From NCBI GenBank assembly GCA_910578335.1, contig CAJTPU010000009.1, positions 70,553 to 134,552 of the forward strand: a DNA stretch of 64,000 nt, given 5' to 3'. A program made the translations under genes and the position numbers. The stretch is from an uncultured Lachnospiraceae bacterium. Its GTDB lineage: Bacteria; Bacillota; Clostridia; Lachnospirales; Lachnospiraceae. Under the pieces are notes generated by a model. That model was given only the letters and a program-made list of their open reading frames with translations. It was not told where the DNA came from and ran no database searches. Below are positions 58,013 to 64,000 of this stretch, in pieces. Positions within the stretch are counted from its first letter, which is position 1. The number at the start of each line of letters is the position of its first letter.

Positions 58013-59680
58013 ATGAGCGAAGCGGAAAGCAGGAATTTTATCGAGCAGATTATTGACAAGGATTTGGCGGAAGGTGTGTATGATACCGTTCACACCCGTT
58101 TTCCACCGGAACCCAACGGTTATCTGCATATCGGACATGCGAAGAGTATTCTGCTGAATTACGGTCTGGCGCAGAAATACGGCGGGAAGTTCAATGTCCG
58201 TTTTGACGACACCAATCCGACAAAAGAAAAAGAAGAATTTGTGGAGTCCATCAAAGCGGATGTGGCATGGCTGGGCGCTGACTGGGAGGACAGACTCTTT
58301 TTTGCATCGGATTATTTTGATGAGATGTATGAAGGCGCTGTCAGGCTGATTCAGAAGGGCAAAGCATATGTGTCCGACTTGAGTGCCGATGAGATAAGAG
58401 AATACAGAGGCACGCTGACGGAAGCGGGAAAGGAAGACCCGTATGCCGGACGGAGTGTAGAAGAAAATCTGAAGCTGTTTGAAGAGATGAAGGATGGAAA
58501 GTATGCGGACGGTGAGAAGGTGCTGCGGGCGCGTATCGACATGGCGTCTCCCAATATGAACATGCGCGACCCCGTGATTTATCGTGTGGCGCACATACCG
58601 CATCACAATACCGGAGACAAATGGTGTATCTACCCCATGTATGATTTTGCCCACCCGATAGAGGATGCCATAGAGGGCATCACCCACTCCATCTGTACGC
58701 TGGAGTTTGAGGACCACAGACCGCTTTACGACTGGGTAGTACAGGAGCTGGAATATCCCCATCCCCCAAAGCAGATTGAGTTTGCCAAGATGTACCTCAC
58801 CAATGTGGTGACGGGAAAGCGGTATATTAAGAGGCTGGTGGAGGAGGGCATTGTGGACGGCTGGGACGACCCCAGGCTGGTGTCGATTGCGGCGCTCAAA
58901 AGGCGGGGCTTTACACCGGAGTCTATCAGGATGTTCGTGGAGCTCTGTGGTGTTTCCAAGGCAAATTCTTCAGCGGATTATGCCATGCTGGAGTATTGCA
59001 TCAGGGAGGATTTAAAGCTGAAGCGCCCCCGTATGATGGCAGTTCTCGACCCTGTGAAGCTGATTATTGACAATTATCCCGAGGGAGAAAGCGAATTTTT
59101 GGAAGCGCCCAACAATCTGGAAAATGAGGCGCTGGGAAGCCGCAGGATTCCCTTCGGGCGTGAATTGTATATTGAGAGGGAGGACTTTCTTGAGGAGCCG
59201 CCCAAAAAGTATTTCCGCATGTTCCCCGGCAACGAGGTAAGGCTGATGAACGCCTATTTTGTAAAATGTACGGGCTGTGTGAAGGATGAAAACGGCGTTA
59301 TTACGGAGGTGCACTGTACGTATGACCCTGCTTCTAAGGGCGGAAACAGTCCGGACGGCAGAAAGGTGAAAGGAACAATTCACTGGGTGCCGGCAAAGGA
59401 AGCGGTAAAGGCTACGGTAAGGCTGTATGAAAATATTATCGATGAAGAGAGCGGTGTGTATAACGAGGACGGAAGCCTGAATCTGAATCCCAATTCCCTT
59501 TCGATTAGGGAGGCGTACCTGGAACCGGCGCTTGCGGATGCAAAGGCATATGAAAGCTTTCAGTTTGTCCGCAACGGCTTTTTCTGCGTCGACTACAAAG
59601 ATTCAAAGGAGGGTGCACCGGTGTTTAACCGTATTGTTTCCCTGAAGAGTTCGTTTGTGCTGCCAAAAAAGGAGGATTAG
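58013..59680 (+). CDS. glnS: Glutaminyl-tRNA synthetase
   Basis: 555 residues. Class I motif HIGH is literal in YLHIGHAKSI. RFPPEPNGYLH and FDDTNPTKEKEEF are GlnRS/GluRS signatures, and the long C-terminal anticodon-binding barrels give the full GlnRS length. The KMSKS-type loop reads VVTGKRYIK, not MSKR, an alternative seen in Clostridia from memory. The ATG at 58013 has AGAGG about ten bases upstream. Its presence explains why GatCAB need not make Gln-tRNA. It is followed after two bases by DUF2225. Confidence 0.94.
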   Translation: MSEAESRNFIEQIIDKDLAEGVYDTVHTRFPPEPNGYLHIGHAKSILLNYGLAQKYGGKFNVRFDDTNPTKEKEEFVESIKADVAWLGADWEDRLFFASDYFDEMYEGAVRLIQKGKAYVSDLSADEIREYRGTLTEAGKEDPYAGRSVEENLKLFEEMKDGKYADGEKVLRARIDMASPNMNMRDPVIYRVAHIPHHNTGDKWCIYPMYDFAHPIEDAIEGITHSICTLEFEDHRPLYDWVVQELEYPHPPKQIEFAKMYLTNVVTGKRYIKRLVEEGIVDGWDDPRLVSIAALKRRGFTPESIRMFVELCGVSKANSSADYAMLEYCIREDLKLKRPRMMAVLDPVKLIIDNYPEGESEFLEAPNNLENEALGSRRIPFGRELYIEREDFLEEPPKKYFRMFPGNEVRLMNAYFVKCTGCVKDENGVITEVHCTYDPASKGGNSPDGRKVKGTIHWVPAKEAVKATVRLYENIIDEESGVYNEDGSLNLNPNSLSIREAYLEPALADAKAYESFQFVRNGFFCVDYKDSKEGAPVFNRIVSLKSSFVLPKKED

Positions 59681-59682
59681 AA

Positions 59683-60531
59683 ATGAATTTATTAGCAGGG
59701 CTTTCCAAGCTTGGGCTGGGTAATCTGGAAAATAGCAATATTTATGAAGAGCCCAAGGATGACAAGCAGAACGGCAAACAGGAAAAGGAAGTTCACAAGG
59801 TAGAGGAGAAGGATTTGATATTTGACCGCACCTTTGAATGTCCGCTGTGTGATACAAAGGTAAGCAGTAAGGTGATGAAGTCCGGCAAGGCGAAGCTGCT
59901 GCGCACGGATAAGGATTTGCGACCGGTCTATGAGGGAATTGATGCACAGAAATATGATGTAGTGGTCTGCCCAAAGTGCGGTTTTTCTGCCATTACGCGC
60001 TATTTTACGCCGATGCCGGCGGGACAGGCGAAGCTTATCAGGGAAAATATCAGCAGCAAGGTGCATCTGACGCCGCATACGGGAGAAATCTATACCTACG
60101 AGCAGGCGTTAGAGCGCTATCAGCTTGCTCTTGCCAATGCTGTGGTAAAGCAGGGTAAGGCAAGCGAGAAGGCTTACTGCTGTTTAAAATCCGCATGGCT
60201 TTTAAGGGGCTGGCAGGAGGAGCTTGCCGCGGACGAAAAGAACAAAGAAAAAATTGCGGAGCTGAAGGAAGCGGAAAAAGAATATTTACAGAATGCCATG
60301 GACGGCTTTTCCACCGCGAAAGCGTCGGAAAATTTCCCTGTCTGCGGCATGGACGAAAATACGGTGGATTATCTGCTTGCGGTACTTTCTTTCTGGGCGG
60401 GCAAGTATGATGTGGCTTCCAGACTGATTGCGGCGCTTTTGACTTCTCCTACGGCAAATGCCAGAGTGAAGGACAAAGCAAGGGATTTGAAGGACGAGAT
60501 AGTGGCAGAGCTGAAAAAAGCAAAAGGATAA
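59683..60531 (+). CDS. DUF2225 family protein
   Basis: 282 residues. An acidic linker, then CPLCDTKVSSKVMKSGK and CPKCGFSAITRYF, a four-Cys zinc-binding arrangement, followed by TPR-like helices (LERYQLALANAVVKQGKASEKAYCCLKSAWL). This matches DUF2225, a widespread Firmicute family of unknown role, sometimes near redox or sporulation genes. AAGGAGG precedes the ATG, two bases after glnS. The next gene starts six bases after the stop, so all three may be in one transcript. Confidence 0.88.
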   Translation: MNLLAGLSKLGLGNLENSNIYEEPKDDKQNGKQEKEVHKVEEKDLIFDRTFECPLCDTKVSSKVMKSGKAKLLRTDKDLRPVYEGIDAQKYDVVVCPKCGFSAITRYFTPMPAGQAKLIRENISSKVHLTPHTGEIYTYEQALERYQLALANAVVKQGKASEKAYCCLKSAWLLRGWQEELAADEKNKEKIAELKEAEKEYLQNAMDGFSTAKASENFPVCGMDENTVDYLLAVLSFWAGKYDVASRLIAALLTSPTANARVKDKARDLKDEIVAELKKAKG

Positions 60532-60536
60532 CGTCT

Positions 60537-61955
60537 ATGTATGATATGACGATTGCGTTAAAGTCAGACGGGAGCAAGCACCTGTATGAGCAGATATACG
60601 AGCACATACGGGAAGAAATAAAGGGAGGGAAGCTGCTTAGCGGTGAGCGGCTTCCCTCTACGCGCGCTTTGGCGGAATATTTACAGATTTCCAGAAGCAC
60701 GGTGGATTTTGCCTATGAGCAGCTTGTGTCTGAAGGGTATATCGAGGCAAAGCCGCATAGAGGGTTTTTTGTGTGTATGCTGGAGGAGCTGCCGGAGGGC
60801 AGCGGGCAGGAGAATCCGGTTATTCCTGAAAGAGAGAAGCGGCGGCAGGAGGAGCGGGAAAGTGCCGTGATATACGATTTTTCGCCGAACGGACTGGATA
60901 TGAGCGCCTTTCCTTTTGGCGTCTGGAAACGGATTACAAAGAATATTCTGACGCAGGGTAATGAAGAATTGTTTGCGCTTGGCGAGCCGCAGGGCGACTA
61001 TGATTTGCGCCAGACCATCAGCCGTTACCTGCATTCTGCGAGGGGCGTTAATTGTAAGCCGGAGCAGATTGTGGTAGGCGCCGGAAATGATTACCTGCTG
61101 ATAATTCTGGAAAAGCTTTTGGGGCAGGGGGCGGGAATTGCCATGGAGAACCCTACCTACAAGCGTGCTTTCCGCATCTTTCAATCCTTTGGATACAGAG
61201 TGGAAATCGTCGGCATGGACAAAAACGGCATGAGGGCAGAGGAGCTGTATAAAAAACAGGTAAAGGCGGCGTATGTGATGCCCTCCCACCAGTATCCCTG
61301 CGGCGTGACGATGCCAATCGGCAGGCGGATGGAGCTTTTAAGATGGGCGGGGGAAGAAGAGGACAGGTATCTGATAGAAGATGATTATGACAGTGAGTTC
61401 CGCTATAAGGGCAAGCCGATTCCTTCCCTGCAGGGGGCGGATGCAGGCGGCAACGTGATTTATATAGGTACTTTTTCCAAAGCCATTGCGCCGGCAATCC
61501 GTGTCAGCTACATGGTGCTGCCGCCCCGTCTTTTAAAGCGCTACAGGGAGGAGTGTTATTTTTATTCTTCGACGGTATCGCGCATTGACCAGCGGATTTT
61601 GAATGAGTTTATTAAGGACGGATATTTTGAGAGGTATCTGAATAAGACCCGCAAAATTTACAGAGAGAAGCACGATTTGCTGTTACAGGAGCTGAAGCCG
61701 TTTCTCAAAAGATTTCAGATAACGGGGGAGGATGCCGGACTGCACCTGCTGCTAAGCCTGCAGGATGGGAGCGCTTCGGAGCAGGAGCTTGTGTGGCGTG
61801 CGAAGGAGAATGGCGTGCGTGTGTACGCTTTTTCGGATGCGCAGGTGGCAGAACGTGCGGAAACCGGAAATCCTACCGTTATTTTGGGATACGGAGGCTT
61901 GTCGAAAGAGCAGATTTTGGAAGGAATTGCAAAATTAAAGCAGGTCTGGTTATAG
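60537..61955 (+). CDS. MocR/PdxR-type GntR–aminotransferase regulator
   Basis: 472 residues. The N-terminal GntR winged helix (YEQIYEHIREEIKGGKLLSGERLPSTRALAEYLQISRSTVD) is joined by a linker to a class I aminotransferase fold. PLP-binding cues are the GAGNDYLL loop, IEDDYDSEFRYKG, and the Schiff-base Lys in GTFSKAIAPAIR. Such proteins usually regulate vitamin B6 or amino-acid genes rather than catalyse transamination. The target here is unknown and no pdxS/pdxT genes are in the window. A terminator overlaps its 3' end. Confidence 0.9.
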   Translation: MYDMTIALKSDGSKHLYEQIYEHIREEIKGGKLLSGERLPSTRALAEYLQISRSTVDFAYEQLVSEGYIEAKPHRGFFVCMLEELPEGSGQENPVIPEREKRRQEERESAVIYDFSPNGLDMSAFPFGVWKRITKNILTQGNEELFALGEPQGDYDLRQTISRYLHSARGVNCKPEQIVVGAGNDYLLIILEKLLGQGAGIAMENPTYKRAFRIFQSFGYRVEIVGMDKNGMRAEELYKKQVKAAYVMPSHQYPCGVTMPIGRRMELLRWAGEEEDRYLIEDDYDSEFRYKGKPIPSLQGADAGGNVIYIGTFSKAIAPAIRVSYMVLPPRLLKRYREECYFYSSTVSRIDQRILNEFIKDGYFERYLNKTRKIYREKHDLLLQELKPFLKRFQITGEDAGLHLLLSLQDGSASEQELVWRAKENGVRVYAFSDAQVAERAETGNPTVILGYGGLSKEQILEGIAKLKQVWL

Positions 61956-61968
61956 ACCTGCTTTAAAC
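61937..61968. terminator. Bidirectional terminator after MocR gene
   Basis: AAAGCAGGTCT-GGTTAT-AGACCTGCTTT, an 11-bp perfect stem spanning the stop codon, with A/T tracts on both sides. It serves the convergent genes. Confidence 0.75.
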
Positions 61969-62022
61969 ATATCGCATACATAAGGGGTGCCAATAGGGCT
62001 TCCTTCCAAAGGAAAGAAGAGG

Positions 62023-62355
62023 TTACTCCTCAGAAGCAGATTCTTCTTCTGCGTCTTCGTCGAAAAATTCTTCTACTTTTTCTTCTGCCTTCTCTGCTGC
62101 ATCGGAAACCAGAGAAGAGAGCTTTTCAAAGGGAGCCTCACCGCCGTCTGCGGAAGCTTCATCGTGGTTTAAGGAAACGTAAGAACGGTTGGAATCGCTC
62201 TCATCTAAATCATCGCTGAAATCGTCATAATCTTCATCTTCATCATTTAAGTCAGCGGAAAGCTTTTCTTTGTTCTGGAAATAATAGTAAATACCGGCAC
62301 AGGCAGCAGCCGCAGCCGCTGTAAAGAGTACAAATTTACCGAATTTTTTAGCCAT
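62023..62355 (-). CDS. Small membrane-anchored acidic protein (YtxH-like)
   Basis: 110 residues. MAKKFGKFVLFTAAAAAACAGIYYYF gives one N-terminal membrane helix. The remainder is very acidic (Asp/Glu/Ser-rich, runs such as DEDEDYDDF) and ends in a helix with AAEKAEEKVEEFF, as in YtxH-like or stress-related small proteins. AAAGGAG precedes the ATG. No catalytic motifs. Probably a membrane-tethered, disordered cytoplasmic protein. Confidence 0.75.
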   Translation of the reverse strand: MAKKFGKFVLFTAAAAAACAGIYYYFQNKEKLSADLNDEDEDYDDFSDDLDESDSNRSYVSLNHDEASADGGEAPFEKLSSLVSDAAEKAEEKVEEFFDEDAEEESASEE

Positions 62356-62549
62356 GAAATTACTCCTTTCGTTTACCGAACGTGAATTAATGTATTATAG
62401 ACATTTTAATACTATTTTATGAAAAAGGAAAGAGATTATGTATAAATTTTTCATAAAAAAATTTATTGCTTGAAGGCGGCTTGTGATTGTGTTATAGTAG
62501 TTATCTGACCGAACAAGTCAATTTTTGTCGAAAGGTGCGGGGAGTACAT

Positions 62550-63155
62550 ATGAATGGAAAGTTTTTTGATTTAAAAAAGGAAAAGCAGGACAGGATGATT
62601 AACGCGGCGCTGAAAGCCTTTGCGCTGGGCGGTTACCGTCATGCCAGCACTGACGACATTGTGAAGGACGCTGCCATCAGCAAGGGGCTGCTGTTCCATT
62701 ATTTTGGGAGCAAGCTTGGCTTGTATACTTTTATTTATGATTATAGCGTCAGATATATGACATTGGAATTGAAAACTACCGTATCGGCAGAAGAGACGGA
62801 TATGTTTGAGCTGTTAAAGCAGGTGGAACAGGCAAAGCTGCAGGCGCTGAAGGGCTACCCCTACATGCAGCAGTTTCTGGTGCGCTCCCTGCGTGAGGAC
62901 GTTGGGGAGGCGCTGTTGGCAAGTGAGGAGATGCGCGCATCGATTGCGGACACTTATGCGGCAATCCGTCAAAGGATGGATTTTTCCCGCCTGCCTGCCG
63001 GAGTTGACGGGGACAGGCTGTGCAGGATGTTTGATTTTGCTGCGGCTGGTCTGATGGAGGAGCATTTTCGCAATGCTTCCTTCCAGCCCGATATGCTGTA
63101 CCGGGAAATCGTGGAGTATCTTGACATGATAAAACGGCTTGCCGGCAGGCAGTAA
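62550..63155 (+). CDS. TetR-family regulator
   Basis: 201 residues. The N-terminal helix-turn-helix is clear: RMINAALKAFALGGYRHASTDDIVKDAAISKGLLFHYFGSKLGLY. The ligand-binding half is helical with no assignable ligand. GGGGAG five bases before the ATG at 62550 supports this start over a frame open to 62487. It has a strong terminator but no obvious target gene beside it; control of its own promoter is likely. Confidence 0.92.
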   Translation: MNGKFFDLKKEKQDRMINAALKAFALGGYRHASTDDIVKDAAISKGLLFHYFGSKLGLYTFIYDYSVRYMTLELKTTVSAEETDMFELLKQVEQAKLQALKGYPYMQQFLVRSLREDVGEALLASEEMRASIADTYAAIRQRMDFSRLPAGVDGDRLCRMFDFAAAGLMEEHFRNASFQPDMLYREIVEYLDMIKRLAGRQ

Positions 63156-63174
63156 ATGCCGGCAAGCCGCCTTT
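63135..63174 (+). terminator. Terminator after TetR gene
   Basis: CGGCTTGCCGGCA / TGCCGGCAAGCCG, a 13-bp perfect stem that includes the end of the coding region, followed by CCTTTC. Confidence 0.75.
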
Positions 63175-63188
63175 CGAAAACAGAGGCG

Positions 63189-63950
63189 TTATTTATTCAT
63201 TTTGTATACGGGGTCGGCAGGATAGCCGCCCTTCAGCTTCTGCATACCGCGCTGGATGGCATCCCGTGAATTTTTCCAGTCCGCATCTTTATTCCGGTAG
63301 TCAAATTTTTCTATCAGCCAGGAGACGTCTTCGGAAAGACGCTCCAGATTATCCTGCATAAGGCGGCAGAGCATTTCATAGAATGCGGTGCGCTCGCTGT
63401 CGGAGAGCCTGTTATCCATTGCTTCGCACAAATCGCCGAAATGAGTGAGGCAGAAGCCCTTGCCTTTTTCAATACGGGCGCGGAAATCCGCGTCTTTTTT
63501 GTACATGACAAAAAAGGTATCCAGATATCTGTCATAATGTTCTTTGTAATAGTTACAGATATAACAGGAATTTTCTTTTTCCCGCACCCAGCCGCTGACG
63601 GGATTGGCGGCGCCGGATTCTTTGCGGAATTTGTCCCTGAAAGAAATCCGCCCGGGGGTATATGCCTTTGTCTGTTTTTCAAATTCTTCCAGCATACGCT
63701 TATAGTGCGTCTTTAAAATCCAGCCGTTGCCGAGTGTATTGCCATAGTCGAACATTTTTTTGAAATGGCTGCGGCAGAAGCCCTGTCTGTCGGTCTGTTC
63801 CCTGATATCGCTTTCCATATAGGAAGAGCCGGAGCCTAGTACAAAATCCAAAAGGTCTTGTTCAATCTGGCGCTCAATATGGCAGAAGGGGCATTCGTCA
63901 TTTGCATTGACGGCGTCGTTTAGGGGAATCATATATAATTGTTCTTTCAT
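63189..63950 (-). CDS. DUF6062 family protein
   Basis: 253 residues. Four metal-type motifs in order: CPFC (about residue 20), CRSH (about 58), CYIC (about 130) and CLTH (about 168), with YMESDIREQTDRQGFC between, which is the DUF6062 pattern. The CxxC and CxxH sets suggest two zinc or Fe-S sites. No signal peptide. AAAGGAC precedes the ATG at 63950. The next gene upstream is outside the window. Biochemical role unknown. Confidence 0.85.
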   Translation of the reverse strand: MKEQLYMIPLNDAVNANDECPFCHIERQIEQDLLDFVLGSGSSYMESDIREQTDRQGFCRSHFKKMFDYGNTLGNGWILKTHYKRMLEEFEKQTKAYTPGRISFRDKFRKESGAANPVSGWVREKENSCYICNYYKEHYDRYLDTFFVMYKKDADFRARIEKGKGFCLTHFGDLCEAMDNRLSDSERTAFYEMLCRLMQDNLERLSEDVSWLIEKFDYRNKDADWKNSRDAIQRGMQKLKGGYPADPVYKMNK

Positions 63951-64000
63951 GTGTAGGTCCTTTCTGTTTGAGGGGGTGGGGGAGGCGTCCGGCGGTGGGG

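Overview
The window reads as chromosome of a low-to-mid GC anaerobic Firmicute, most likely a gut Lachnospiraceae (class Clostridia). The clues are strong AGGAGG-type ribosome sites, a T-box in front of an archaeal-type AspRS–gatCAB operon, a split purO/purH pathway, an ANTAR regulator beside glnA, and Lachnospiraceae-typical small families (DUF5685, DUF6106, DUF6062, DUF2225). No prophage, CRISPR array or rRNA operon was found.

Layout. 0–5 kb: 3' part of nadE, a membrane FMN_bind-like protein, glnA behind a long palindromic leader, an ANTAR regulator and dapF. 5–11.5 kb: ferredoxin-type aldo/keto reductase, nitroreductase, tRNA-Ala(CGC), a heterodimeric ABC exporter and a methyltransferase. 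11.5–21.5 kb is the main accessory region. It holds three paralogous lipoproteins, each joining a propeller-like N-terminal half to a solute-binding C-terminal half. Two are preceded by small secreted Cys-rich proteins, each behind a conserved leader that looks structured. A frameshifted IS3-family element lies inside the third leader. 21.5–28 kb: sugar metabolism (AraC regulator, GH36 alpha-galactosidase, Rpn-family nuclease, mannose-6-phosphate isomerase, aldose-1-epimerase-like protein). 28–33 kb: zinc-ribbon protein, DUF5685, DnaJ protein, small alarmone synthetase, ECF sigma factor with membrane partner, esterase. 33–38 kb: an RNPP-like HTH/helical-repeat regulator whose 3' end overlaps a short opposite-strand signal-peptide gene, a 65-residue conserved protein, DJ-1/PfpI-like protein, glycosyltransferase, NlpC/P60-like protein and flippase-like protein. 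38–45.6 kb: T-box, aspS, gatC, gatA, two secreted paralogues and gatB. 45.6–64 kb: guaB, a GGDEF–EAL protein, purO, a second copy of the palindromic repeat, purH, a DHH phosphoesterase overlapping a TIR–membrane–propeller gene, glnS, DUF2225, a MocR-type regulator, TetR and DUF6062.

How the genes fit together. The archaeal-type AspRS and GatCAB should make Asn-tRNA(Asn) by transamidation. A GlnRS is also present, so GatCAB is probably not needed for Gln-tRNA. purO plus a formyltransferase-only purH complete IMP synthesis, which guaB carries on toward GMP.

The most unusual features are: (1) the tandem lipoprotein/Cys-rich-protein modules with leaders conserved as RNA rather than protein; (2) a dispersed palindromic element, in the glnA leader and between purO and purH, whose stems changed sequence but kept pairing; (3) the overlapping DHH–TIR pair; (4) the overlapping regulator/peptide locus; (5) two secreted proteins inside the gat operon.
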